DNA from: Atopsyche davidsoni
Lineage: Eukaryota > Arthropoda > Insecta > Trichoptera > Hydrobiosidae
DNA length: 64,000 nt
Direction of reading: 5' to 3'
Assembly (NCBI GenBank): GCA_022113835.1
Contig: JAILWY010000002.1
Coordinates: forward strand, 908,501 to 972,500
The first letter of the stretch is position 1. Each line of letters opens with the position of its first letter. Below are positions 22,690-33,820 of the stretch, one piece after another. A model generated the notes under the pieces. It was not told the origin of the DNA. It worked only from the letters and a program-made list of their open reading frames with translations, and did no database searches. Both the position numbers and the translations under genes were made by a program.

Positions 22690-22850
22690 AATTTTTTATT
22701 ACTTTTGGTTCGAGCCTAGAGAAGTTTGGGGATTTCTCCAACCAGGACCACCCTTCAGTGCTCTCTTGGTACAGAGGGTTGACACAACAGCTGGCGTTCT
22801 AGAAAGATCAGCGAGATTTTACAAACTTTCGCTGAACATCAACGTTATCA
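22690..22850. other. GC-rich block 19
   Basis: Contains GGTTCGAGCCTAGAGAAGTT near 22708 and a CT/GA-rich centre. No frame, no repeat recognised. Confidence 0.25.
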
Positions 22851-22989
22851 CAATCATAATCCATGCATTCAAACTTGCGAGATGATACAGTTTAGAGCTA
22901 CGTTTTAATCAAAGTACTTTGAACAAATTCAAATTATTATCAGAATTATATTTCAAACACTCAGGGTAATACAAACTTGATATATGATA

Positions 22990-23303
22990 CAGTAATACTC
23001 CCCGTTATTCCCGAATTTCTTATTTTAAGAATGTTTATGAATATAATGTATTCATTGACTTCTCTTAACAATTAAAACGACGTATTTTACAAGAACGTAA
23101 AAGAAACGCTACCCAAAAGACAATAGATGTATTTTTCAGTAAAAATAACATGTAATACTACATAAAGTGTTCTCAGAATTAAAATAATTCGTATTAAGTT
23201 TTGACTATGTATGTATGTTTAATCGTAAACCCCGATATACGCGAATTTCACTTAACGCGATTTTTTCCGGAACGTATCCCTCGCGTAAAGCGGGGTATTA
23301 CTG
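22990..23303. mobile_element. pogo/Tigger-like MITE, copy B
   Basis: A 314 bp element flanked by TA (22988-22989 and 23304-23305). Left terminus CAGTAATACTCCCCGTTATT; right terminus, read on the minus strand, CAGTAATACCCCGCTTTACG. CAGTAATACCCCG-type ends with GCG-rich subterminal sequence are typical of pogo/Tigger elements. The interior is homologous, inverted, to copy A. Non-autonomous. Confidence 0.85.
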
Positions 23304-23333
23304 TACAATTATATTTTTTTGTTTTAGGTAAGT
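23304..23333 (+). promoter_or_regulatory. Candidate recursive splice site 2
   Basis: TATTTTTTTGTTTTAG ends at 23327 and is followed at once by GTAAGT (23328-23333). The AG lies 24 bp from the end of MITE copy B, so any branch point 18-40 nt upstream would fall at or inside the transposon terminus (GTATTACTG). Confidence 0.5.
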
Positions 23334-24139
23334 GAATGAAAAATACATGCACCAATATAAGAGACGCATTTAGTACCGACTTTTGTAAGTACGTTTTAAA
23401 TAAAACAAAGAAAGTTGCAAACAAACACTGCTTTGTGACTCGTGGGTCGTTGTTGTTTTCATTGATCCAAAGATTGTAAACTACGCTTAAGTACTGTTTT
23501 GCATCAACAACTCTATAGTTTATGAAACGTTCTTGCATTTTTCGATGCATTATTAATGCGGGACTCTGTGGCAGGGGTCGAATCGTATGAATTCAAAGCA
23601 GTACTGAAGTTTCTTCCCTACATAATTTATGTTGTCAACATAAAATTACTAGGCATAACGTACAACACACGTTCTCGGTTATATTCAAATGTATTTTAGA
23701 TATTTTTCTATCAGCGTTGGAATATTATTTTCTTTGCAATTTTGTGTTATTGGCTCAGACGTGCGTGCTGCTCAAACTCCGAAGGGAAGCCATCCTTACG
23801 TGCACCGCTGTTTATTTATACCAGACCTACACTCATCTGTATAGTTTATAGTGTGTAATATTGTATTCCAGCCCTCCCCGAAAGGTTGTTATGACAGGGA
23901 GGGCGTAGAATAGAAAAAAAAACCAACCTACAAAGATTTCTTTATAAAGAAACCTTTTCACAATTCATTGAAAATAAACATGTGATACTTTATGTCTTCT
24001 CCGATAATTTTTGCACTCAGGCGTTTATTTATATCACATAACAATGATTGATAAACAACTGGCTAAGATATTATGAACATTTTTGTATGCGAGAGTTTAT
24101 TTGACGAATCGAGAATATTAATATTGATTATTGAATAAC
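23334..24139. other. Mixed DNA with GC-rich patch 23745-23930
   Basis: The patch contains an inverted pair TATTCCAGCCCTCCC (23864-23878) and GGGAGGGCGTAGAATA (23897-23912). No gene; the minus-strand frame 23248-23550 overlaps the MITE end and the splice-like site and is spurious. Confidence 0.35.
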
Positions 24140-24545
24140 AAAGGATTCCTGTTGATTAAAATGTGACGCGAAATGGGACCATGCACTTTCCATACTTTTA
24201 TTTTAATAATTTGTTCTGATGTGTGGTTATTTGAACAAAGAGTATTACAACTCAATCGTATTGCAAAAGCGTTCGTATTTTTTCAGCAGATTGTCATTCT
24301 TTCAGGGTAGAATGGGGTCACGCTCCGGTTGGAAATCGTCCGTTCTTATCGATAAAATTGCAATTCTGACTATCATCTCTGGTTCGTGACCTGCTGCGGT
24401 TATACGGATATTTGGAGAGATTCCCATAGTTACTTTCCTATTATCGCTTGCAAATCTTACGTTAGCTATATCGAAGCCTACGGTTGGAAAAAAAGGCTGT
24501 GAGTAATCGGCCAATCTATCATTGTTAAGAATATACTGGAATGAT
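24140..24545. other. GC-rich block 20 with a 70-codon minus frame
   Basis: The minus frame 24302-24514 starts with ATG and has a fairly balanced composition, which is unusual here. I recognise no family and see no splice sites, so I call it a candidate conserved non-coding element first and a possible small peptide second. Confidence 0.3.
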
Positions 24546-25209
24546 TGATCAGAGAGTTGTAATGTAGGATGCGATATTTAGCAAGTCTTTTGTCTCTGCG
24601 TTGTCGGATTGAATATTTTTACCCAAATGGTTCATTCTGCCCCTTGTTTTGGTGTGCAGTAAAAAGAGGCTCTTAGAATTGTGTTTTGTTATACTTTATG
24701 ATGTTTCAAAGAAACATAAATCAAACGTAGATTCATTGTTCAAACTGAGAGCATTGAATCTGAATTAATAAAGAAACAGTGATTATTTTTTTTGTATAAA
24801 AACTGAATGGATCCGCTATGGAAAACAAATATTTTCATATTTTCTTCCATGGAAATACAATTTATGTTGATCTCTTTATTTTTTTCACAAATTTATTTAA
24901 AAGGTATATTTTATACTGTGTGTCTTTTAAACTCGTGTAATATTTTTCAACGAAACCTTGTATTTGTATAAAAGTACTACGTCTGAGTCAAAGTTAAGTA
25001 AATATTTTTAGTAGAAAATCAAATTCTATATCACAGCTAGTAATATAATAAATAAATTACAAAATTTTCAATTTCGTACACATAAGAAAACACCTTAGCG
25101 CGGAAAACGCCAAGTGGAGCAACATGAATAAAACATAACAACCTCTGATAAAAACAAAATATTGTAATTCAGGTGCGTGTGTTCATATTAAAATAACACT
25201 AAAAAGTAA
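24546..25209. other. AT-rich non-coding DNA
   Basis: Nothing recognised apart from a small GC patch near 25095-25125. Confidence 0.45.
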
Positions 25210-25520
25210 ATACGTTACAAATTCGGCGTCGAGGTTATCAAGTTATGGTGTTATTTCACAAAATAGGCCATCGTTTTACAGGAGATATCCGGCCTCGTTC
25301 CTGCGGTCGCCCAAACCTGTATGGGGAATCCCCTCAAATTATGGGGCGATAAAATTACCCAGATATCGGTTTCCTTACGAAGGTGCCAGTACTGCTGAGG
25401 TTCGGCGCTGAAAGCTTGGCGCACCAGATCTGGCGCATCCAATATCAATTTGATGCTACCAATCAGAAACTTTATGATTTTCGGCGAATTTTCTATACAA
25501 ATGTGATTTTCGTCTTACTT
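25210..25520. other. GC-rich block 21, candidate conserved non-coding element
   Basis: Repeated GGCGC words near 25412 and 25431. The minus frame 25251-25448 has no known motif. Confidence 0.3.
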
Positions 25521-25675
25521 GACATTCATGGTTAAAATTTAGTTAATTTGGACTATCGTACGTTACCAAAGCTTATTGCTTTACAATCAAATGAATTTCA
25601 AGATTTTACAAAAATAAATACTTTTATAGTACTAACTGAAACTTAAATTTAAAAAAAAATACTGACGATACATTC

Positions 25676-26045
25676 AACAATCGATTTGCCTAAAAATTAT
25701 GCGCCGAAACATTTCAACGGCATTGGCTGCGCCAAACTGGTCCCGCGCCGCCGCCACCTGAAAAGACGTGTGAAGCCCGGGGAGGAAGGAAATTGGAACT
25801 TAATCATAAAAAAGGGCAGCTAATACATGAACATAATCGAGAGCGCCGGCAAGATTAGTCCCGAGCCGCTCGCTCAGAATTCAAGCGGAATTTATTTTAC
25901 GGATGTCCTATTAGGAGTGATATCACGATTTGGGGGCGATTCGTAACGAAAATACAAAAATACTGTTGCTTTCCACGCAGCCTCTTCGTGTTTCAGGGGC
26001 TTGAACAAAGCTTTAGGGCGCTTCGGCTTCATAAGCTATATGAGA
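25676..26045. other. GC-rich block 22, candidate conserved non-coding element
   Basis: A 370 bp block with CGCGCCGCCGCCACCTGAAA near 25743 (including an E-box CACCTG) and a GC-rich centre. No long frame on either strand. Confidence 0.3.
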
Positions 26046-26769
26046 GTCTAACTTTAATTTAGAATATTGTTTCACAATTAGACTTATTCGGCATTGTCAT
26101 TTACAGGGTTTGTTTCATTTATTATACGTTGGTATGACTATTTATACGGAACTAATTAAAATATCATACAATGATATGTAAAACAAGAATATATTAAAGA
26201 AATCAGGCCCGTCTCAAAATCAGCTCTGCCAAGGATTAATTGTATGAATATACTGCTCTTTATTGCAAGGTTTGCATTTTTTATGTGCACATATTTCGTA
26301 ATAATATGAGCTCAGCACTTCAATTTTCAGTATTTTTTGTATTCAAAATTATTACAACATTGATTTAAACTGAAACTTAAATTCACGTGCTTTTTTGTGT
26401 TGATTGAATATCAGATATTTTATTTAATCATCTTTCGTATTCAGCGCTACTATTCTCAGGAGACACTATCGATGTCGATCATATATTTTTTCCAGACTGG
26501 TATAATTCATATTAGATACTTTTACTTCTAATTATATTTAAAGTTTCTTTTAAACGCGGATATTTCTATAACATGTACCCAAAATAAAAAAACCATAAAT
26601 TTTCATCAGATAAATTTATAAATACACTTACTGTCAGACCTCACGTTACCATTATTTTTATTGCATAGTTTTCGCGAAAGGTGCAAGATTTAATTCTTCG
26701 GAGCATGCAATAAAAAAGAAAATTGACTGTTCAACATATACTGGGAACTATTAAAAGAATATAGCCGTG
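26046..26769. other. AT-rich non-coding DNA
   Basis: Nothing recognised. Confidence 0.45.
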
Positions 26770-26821
26770 ATATTTTCACACATGACTGAATAAGGGCGGC
26801 GGGCAATATTTTCACACATGA
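26770..26821. repeat. Short direct repeat
   Basis: ATATTTTCACACATGA occurs at 26770-26785 and 26806-26821, 36 bp apart, around AAGGGCGGCGGGCA. Confidence 0.8.
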
Positions 26822-26879
26822 TTGACTTCTTAACAACTCACAATAAAATGCATAATTGAGTGTCGTGATAATTTCAAGC

Positions 26880-27245
26880 TTAACCGACAAGACTTAAACC
26901 TTTTGCAGCTAGCCGCCTTTAGAGACTCTGGTTTTGAACTGGCCAGAGTTTAACGGTTTTATTCCGTGCTTGTATCGCGTACGAAGTCATTTCAGCGTTT
27001 TATTTTCGGAATAGATTTATTCGAAAAACACGATGTTAAAGCCGTTATAATTATGTAAATATCACCTCCCGTGCAATAACGATAAAACTCTCCGTTAAAA
27101 CGGCGTGTTTTTTCGGGTAATTCCGTGTTTTACCTTGCATCGAAATAATAATGCCAACATACCGGCAATTAGAATATATCACTATGCTTTTTATTAACAT
27201 TGGTGTGTTATTTTACATTCAGGATACTTTGGTCCCTTTTGTATG
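26880..27245. other. GC-rich block 23, TTTTAT-rich candidate enhancer
   Basis: Dense in TTTTAT, ATAAAA and TTTTAC words (Caudal or Abd-B type) and in AACGGC/GCCGTT words. No frame. Motif reading is inference. Confidence 0.3.
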
Positions 27246-27507
27246 TTTTTGGTGTCATTAGCCTGTTCCTGAAATAAAAAATATACTGTTCAAAACAGCG
27301 CACAAGATACCAACAAAATACTTGCAATACATGAATTGGCTTGATAACCAAACAGTCCTAGTGTTAGAGGTTTCTAGTTCGATCCTCTCCCCAAAATATC
27401 AATTTCAAACTAATGCAATAAGTCTCACGTTTGTTTTAGTTTTGTCGAAGATGACTTGAACTGAAATTGCATGTGTTAATACGAATTGTTTTTTTACTAA
27501 TATAAGA
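27246..27507. other. AT-rich DNA with a B-box-like relic
   Basis: TAGTTCGATCCTCTCC near 27375 resembles a tRNA T-arm but lacks a convincing A box. Confidence 0.3.
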
Positions 27508-27580
27508 CACATTTTTTCATACATTGAAAATGATTTCATTTTCATAAAATGAAATCATTTTCAATGTATGAAAAAATGTG
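27508..27580. repeat. Perfect 35 bp hairpin with 3 nt loop
   Basis: 27508-27542 and 27546-27580 are exact reverse complements around CAT. No mismatch means a recent origin or maintained pairing. There is no homologous copy in the window. If transcribed on either strand it makes a long perfect stem. Confidence 0.9.
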
Positions 27581-27885
27581 CCTAATCATATAAGTAAGTA
27601 ATATAAGCGTGTAAAGGTAATTAAAACGCACTTGATTGACGTTCAATCCACAAAATAGACAATTGTTTTATTGGAATTTTTGAACGCCTAAACAGTTTTT
27701 TATTTAACAAAGAATTAAAGAACACACTTTTTCTATATATTACCAAGCTATCAAGAAAAATGTAACTCCCGTATTTCATTTCATAAGAAAAAAAAATGAC
27801 ACTGCGGTGTTCATTTATCTCGGCCTGGGTAAAAAAAATGAGAAAAACAGTCAAAAAGTTCAAGTACAGCGAGATTCACGAGTCC

Positions 27886-28335
27886 AAATAATGACACCGG
27901 CGCACCGCCGCTAAAGCGACGCTGGCGCAAAACGTCACCGACGTATATAAGCCCCCGCATGCGTACTTCGCTTCAACAAGCACAAAAGTTTTACGCAGCG
28001 TTTCGAAATGCCGGCGTGGCAGAAGATATGTCGTTGCGTTATTATAAGTACTTGTTATTTGTATAAATAATAAACCCTCATACAGCGCGATGCTTCGAAG
28101 AGACTCGCACAATAACTACAATCGTCCATCACCGGCGGTCAACTGGCATCAGCGAAAAAATAATACGAAAAAGCACAAACGTTTCGCGCAGCGTTTCAAA
28201 ATGGCGGCGTGACGTCAGAGTGATTAATGACGGACGGCATTATCTATCATTCATTCATATTTGCCTAAGTGCCCGGAGGGACGGGCGCCCGCGCCGCCTT
28301 AGCGGGCTTAGCGGCCAGCTGATGTGTTTCCATTA
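27886..28335. promoter_or_regulatory. CpG-containing promoter-like block with internal direct repeat
   Basis: A TATATAAG box at 27944-27951 lies about 25-30 bp before TTCAAC (near 27972). AAAATGGCGGC at 28198-28208 matches the YY1/Pho consensus and is followed at 28210-28217 by a perfect CRE, TGACGTCA. A segment of about 42 bp (27978-28020, with GCAGCGTTTCGAAATGCCGG) is repeated at 28171-28213. This combination is promoter-like, yet no coding exon follows on either strand. It could be a non-coding RNA promoter, an enhancer or a Polycomb-type element. Confidence 0.35.
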
Positions 28336-28525
28336 CACCCAAATATACTTATTGAAAAATATCGTAATTATACTGTGCATACTACATGTGCAATTATAGT
28401 TTTTTTTATAATTTATCGAAAGTACTATGCTCAAGAGATATAACCCTGCAACCTCGCTGGAGATTCACCTAATGTTATTTCGTCTCAGTTCTCATTTATG
28501 GAGTCGAAGTTTGGACACTCTAGAC

Positions 28526-28957
28526 CGGTGGTCCCCAAACCTGTGTCCGCAGGTGCCATGGCACCCGCCGACCATTTTACGTGTGCCCGCTACTGTGCGA
28601 CTACGATAAAAAAATATCTGAGTTTAAAAATATACTGCACCAATAAGCAATTTCTCAAGCAAATGAAGTGCTTCAGCTGCATTTTTTAAGTTAAGGTAGA
28701 TAAGCAAAGCATCCCGCAAATGCTGTTTTTTTGGCACAAAACTTGACATCTTTATTGTTAGAAAAAATATTATTGCGTTGCGTGTTGGTATTATGACTGC
28801 TTATTGTTGACAGATGTCTCTATAAAAAAACACAAGTTTAGACATGTCTGTGTGAAAACCAAAAACTTGATAGCGCACCTAGAAAAAATAAATGGTGCCC
28901 GTCGCCCGATCGGCATTCTAGAATGTGCTCTTGGTGCAAAAAGGTTGGGGACCCCTG
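28526..28957. mobile_element. hAT-family MITE with perfect 8 bp TSD
   Basis: Target duplication CTCTAGAC flanks it at 28518-28525 and 28958-28965. Termini CGGTGGTCCCCAAACCT (left) and, on the minus strand, CAGGGGTCCCCAACCTTTTT (right) are typical hAT ends. At 432 bp with no transposase, it is non-autonomous. Short open frames inside are chance. Confidence 0.92.
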
Positions 28958-29149
28958 CTCTAGACAGCTACTATGCGAAAAAATTGAGACGGCAGAAATA
29001 TGGCATTCTTTGCAAGACTCTTTCATTTGTGATGCGGTCAACCCGTGGTATCTTAAGGCTAAGAGAGTGAACTATTGACGTTGGTAAATAATCAAAAGGT
29101 CTCCTATTTTAGCCACATGTTTCGTTACAATAAGTATAGCATCCTCCAG

Positions 29150-29305
29150 CTGCTTGTCAAAAAAAAATCGAAAGAAAAAGGGGCGTTGCGCCAGTGACTA
29201 GAGATCGGAAGTGCAGCCGGATCGGTGAGACTGACCCAGGATAGGGATATGTTTTAGGAAATGGTCACCAACCTCCTATGAAGATAGGCAACAGAAGAAG
29301 AAATC
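29150..29305 (+). pseudogene. Non-LTR retrotransposon 3' fragment (decayed)
   Basis: One + frame reads RLTQDRDMF, stop, EMVTNLL. A shifted frame just upstream reads KRGVAPVTRD. The layout resembles the C-terminal end of jockey/RTE-type ORF2 proteins (a K-R-G-P-T-R-type stretch followed by QDR and a W/F-containing helix). It is broken by stops and at least one frameshift and ends near an AAGAAGAAGAAAT tail. Family assignment rests on a short match from memory. Confidence 0.4.
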
Positions 29306-29329
29306 ATTTATCGACATAGGCTGCACACA

Positions 29330-29640
29330 CTCACGCGCCCATTTATATATTTATTCAAGTGAGTGTGTGTATTACTTCTTCGACGTATCAGAAATAACGG
29401 CGAACAGATAAAGCCCAAATCTAATGCGGCTTTAGAGCTAACCTCTCCCATTTATATTTTGCATACACGGGCTGGAGCGACTCGCTCGTTGCTCGATATT
29501 AGATTCAATCCACGACTCTCTGATTACAAACCTATCGACCTACCCAGCGTGAATACAGAGTCGCCAAGGTGTACACTTATTGTAGATTCAAACGAGGTAA
29601 GCACTAATGGAATTGACATTGCACGGACTATCACTTGAGT
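29330..29640 (+). other. GC-richer block with a 91-codon frame and donor-like site
   Basis: The frame 29363-29638 has balanced composition and crosses AACGAG|GTAAGC (GT at 29596), a good 5' splice-site word. No acceptor with a pyrimidine tract is obvious upstream and no domain is recognised, so an exon is possible but unsupported. Confidence 0.2.
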
Positions 29641-30390
29641 AAATTTGATCTGAATAAATCAAGCATTGAATCAAGCGATAAAACGCAACTAAATTTTTTA
29701 TAAGAATACATCGAATTTATAAAATCATATATAAGTAGATTTTGACATGTTTGTAAGTCAAACATATTTTAAGTTATTAAAAATATCTTATTTCTAGAAA
29801 GCATAGAAATTAATCATTCTTTATAATTCACAGCACTATGGTACATAATTTAGCATTTTGCATGCATTTTGCTGTTGTATATGCGAATTCGGCTACATAA
29901 TATTAAACTTCGTTTGAAAACCTTATGATGCAGTTGTCGGTGGATTTCTTGTATAGAAAGCAAATGTGGAAGACGTACAAAACCATATATAGCAGCTATT
30001 GCTTCTTAATACTCACTAAAATGTTTAGTATTTTTCCAAATTGTTTTTATTTGATGCTATTAGTTTCGACAACATGCTTGGTTGGAATCTTCAGGCAAAT
30101 GAGAATATTCTGCCTTTGATGCCTACTGAGCACATTGTCGAATATAGTAGCTCCAAATAAAATAAAACTTGACTTAACTAAAATATTAAAATATGAGTTA
30201 ACTACGTGCTTTCTGTTAAAATTATTAAATATTCTTCCAAAACTCCTTGCGACCTATTTTCTATTTTCTCACGCTTTCATGGGACTTTTTATATAGATTA
30301 AATTATATTAAATAAAAGTTATCAAATTTATATTTTTAATAACGTAAAGTTTAATATTATGAGTGTTTAAAAAGGCAGGTAGTTATTATT
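29641..30390. other. AT-rich non-coding DNA
   Basis: Nothing recognised. Confidence 0.45.
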
Positions 30391-30565
30391 GCATTATAGA
30401 CTACGGCCAGTGATAATCCGCGTAATCCCCTTAAGGTGTTGTGAGGCTTCCTGTAAAATCTGAACTCGTTCGTCTCTGGGGTATTCCGAAGAAGATTCTC
30501 CAGCGCCGAGAAGCCAACATAAAAGTTACGATTCAAGCAACTCCAAAGTCACGAAATGGCTTCCT
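30391..30565. other. GC-rich block 24
   Basis: Short block with CTACGGCCAGTGATAATCCG near 30402. No frame. Confidence 0.25.
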
Positions 30566-31215
30566 TCTAAAAAAATATTAAAAGTATGATATAAATGGGT
30601 GTACACAGGCACGACAGACAACTGTAAGTACCACATAATGTTCATAAAATATAATCAAAATAATATTTAATATAATTACTTAAAAGTGCGTCAAACAGTT
30701 GGGAGTGTGGGAACATATATTTTTCTCAGTCCAGCAATAATATTGTTTATGTTGTTATATCCATGAAATGTATTTGATTTGTGATTATTCTTCTACCGGT
30801 GATATTTTGCTCTTACTTTTATTTAAAAAAAAATTTGACCGTGAATTTTTTTTTATTATAACCTGTAAGCTCATAATATTTCAATATTGAATTAACTAAA
30901 CAGGTTTACATACAATTTTTTTTTAAAGTATTATGCTAGTGTTAAATAATTAATATTTTGAATTCGGCGCTTAGGATAGTTTGACAAATATAGTACGATG
31001 TATTTGATTAATTACTCTTAATAGTCGTGAGCTTTTCAAATGCCTGCTGAGTCGTGATGTTTAGTTTGAGTTGCTGTACGTAACGATGTTTCAAATTAAA
31101 AATATTCGTGATCTGATTAAATAAAATGGATTATTTATAATAAGCATCATCATCCATATTAATAATAGATAAACTCACTACAAGATCAGGGACGATCTGA
31201 AATAATTAGCGCTTG
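30566..31215. other. AT-rich non-coding DNA
   Basis: Nothing recognised. Confidence 0.45.
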
Positions 31216-31272
31216 TACTAACGTTTGTAATTATTCATGTATACGAGTACTTTCAAATATTTTCAGGTAAGT
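31216..31272 (+). promoter_or_regulatory. Candidate recursive splice site 3
   Basis: A perfect branch-point word TACTAAC (31216-31222) lies 45 nt before CAAATATTTTCAG, which ends at 31266 and abuts GTAAGT (31267-31272). The tract is T-rich but interrupted by A. Confidence 0.5.
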
Positions 31273-31775
31273 ACCTGTACCGCTTGGCAATAATCGTAGT
31301 AAAAGAAAAGTCGACTGGTTACAGCTTTGTTTACATTGTTACAAATTCGAAAAGAATTTATATGCTTTTTATAATGTCTTTCTGTAGCACACTTTAAAAC
31401 TTATTTTGAATATCATTAAGTTCAGACAAAAACTTTAAATTGCTCACAATTACAAAATACCATAAATGAATTTCAAAGTATTTTTTTTATATTACTTTGA
31501 ATAAATTGATAAAAATTAGTTAACAAAAAGTGATAGTTAAAAAGTGATACTTAAAAAGTTTGTGATAAGGTGGGAGAAGACTAAATATTCTCGTATGTAG
31601 GCCAAGTTCCAAAGACAACATAACCCTATAATTGTTACAAAGACGGCGGGAGTCCCAAGCGCCCCCATTAGGTAGTTGTGTTTCACAACACCAACCCTGT
31701 CCAATGACAAATTACACGAGGATAATACGTCTTACTACCCCCGGAGATCAGGCGCTTTAGGGTTACCGACACATC
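31273..31775. other. AT-rich DNA passing into GC-rich block 25 (31600-31775)
   Basis: The block includes CCCAAGCGCCCCCATTAGGT and TACTACCCCCGGAGATCAGG. No frame on either strand. Confidence 0.3.
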
Positions 31776-32950
31776 AACAACCGACAACGGTTGCATAACT
31801 ACCACATCTACATCATAACTCATCATGATTACAAATTAGAATGCATATTTATACTTTATATACTAGTGATGGGAATAATCGAATGTTGAACGAATGTACT
31901 GTGATCGGTAAAATCAACTAAATAAATGTATATCTGAACGGATAACTATAATTTGTTAAGCAGTATTTTTTAGATAATGTTTTTGCTTCAGTCACACTTA
32001 ATTCAATAAATTGATAGAATAGCTCTTATTAAGTCATTAAAGACATTTTTTTATTTTTACTAGACATTAAAGAACATAATTTTAAATGAGTTTAAATATT
32101 TCATGATTAAAAAAAACCTTTGAAAATACTTAAATCAATTTAAAAAAAAAATAAAGAAAATTTATTACTTTAATTCTTACAAAAATACTAAGTTCTTTTA
32201 TATAAAAAATAATAACTCGAACATATGTATGCTTCTGAAACCCTGAGTCCATCCCGGCCCTCAAGAAGGTACTTCTCACCCCCGGCATGTTTGGGGTTTC
32301 TTGCGAATAAGATAGATTCATTCAACCAGAGACAGCTTATGCAAATACTTACAATTATTAAAAATAGATTAATCGATATAATATAAATATAATTATTAAT
32401 TCAAAACATACGTTTTACTGAGTATGTGTACTAACCCGGATCAATAAAATATTTCTAGGTTATAATATTCAAATTAACTGCACTTGACTTTTTAACGATT
32501 ACTCCACCGACAAGATAACAATTTTTAAAATATTAGTTATTTCAAAGAGCTTTGGTAATATTTTTATTTAACAAAAAATTAAATTAAAAGATTAACAATA
32601 GTTCATAGGATTATGTTTTATATACGATATGTGGCTGTCCCCTGATACTGCGCGCAGGTTGCGAGGCTTACAGTGTGTAACTTTGGTGGTAGTGTACATG
32701 TATATTTATTTTTTGTTATTGAGTTTATGCAATGAAAACATATGTTTTCAAACCTCTTTTTTGCACATATTTATTAATAATTAAAATAAAATTATTAATT
32801 TTAACTTTCGGAACTTGTAAAGTCAAAGTCAAGTAGGCTCCCGTAAGTTTAGTTTTTATTAGAAAAACTATTGAGTGTTTAAGCAAAAGTTGTCATATAT
32901 GGAATTTATTTTTTATTTTTTGATAATTCAATTATTTTTACTTGCTCATA
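31776..32950. other. AT-rich DNA with GC patches
   Basis: A patch at 32220-32335 and a small one near 32635-32675 (CTGCGCGCAG palindrome). The minus frame 32130-32321 has no motif. Confidence 0.35.
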
Positions 32951-33100
32951 TTCGATGACACCATTCCATGATAATCTGGGGGCTCATTTTTTATCTCAGA
33001 GTTCTCCAGAGCCGAGCACTCGAAGCCCCGCCCCGGGCCGCCGTACGTCCCGGGCCCCATTACGATGTCTGTCTGGGCCGAGGCTGTGTTGTTTTAATAT
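32951..33100. other. GC-rich block 26, CpG-dense
   Basis: CCCCGCCCCGGGCCGCCGTA near 33030 makes this one of the highest-GC spots. Overlapping + frames are compositional. Confidence 0.3.
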
Positions 33101-33360
33101 TTATTGTCTCCCTGTACTACTTCTTATTTCCCTATCCGCACGTGTATCTATATTATTTACGTTTCCTTTTTATAAAATAAACACACCCCGGCCCGGGGCG
33201 ATGTATATTTTGTTTTGTTTGAAAATAAAGACGAAGTTGTATCAATAACTACGATATTATTCATGTATCATATATTCATTGCTTCGTATTTTTTTAGGCA
33301 AAAATACAACCAAATTGTATCCCATAAAACTAAATTCCAAAATAAGGAAATTCTCAGACA

Positions 33361-33362
<2 letters not shown>

Positions 33363-33408
<46 letters not shown>
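33363..33408. repeat. (AT)n microsatellite
   Basis: About 23 AT units. Open frames on both strands that cross it encode YIYI repeats and are artefacts. Confidence 0.95.
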
Positions 33409-33410
<2 letters not shown>

Positions 33411-33815
33411 TCTTCATCAAGCGTTTCTCCTCAGAGGAGGTTGGCGACCACTTCACCGAGCATATACTCATGCTGAGTCAGTGTTCATGGTTTTCCGAGG
33501 GGATAATAGTGTCGTGGGTCCCCGGGTCCTTCTACACCGTTGTTTTATATTGGAAGGAAGAGTCTGCGTATTGCTACTACCTAATAGAATTATTATATAT
33601 CACAAAGCTCTAACGTTTAGATTTGATACTTCTTTTGCAGCAAGCTACAAAAACAATAGCAGGATCTCCACCACGTACTTCCAGATAACATCACTCCCTT
33701 ACCGATCATTTACATACGCTCAGGGAACAGAATGGCAGCCATGCACAAGCAACAAAATGGAAAGAACCAGGAGGATATATATTATATATATACATATGCA
33801 TTAATATTATTATGA
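33409..33815. other. GC-richer block after the microsatellite
   Basis: Contains GGGTCCCCGGGTCC near 33517. No recognised gene. Confidence 0.3.
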
Positions 33816-33820
33816 ATATA

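Noticed and set aside
33215..33613. 132-codon frame and its overlapping partners across the (AT)n tract.
   Set aside because: Opened by the AT repeat (YIYI translation) on both strands; repeat artefact.
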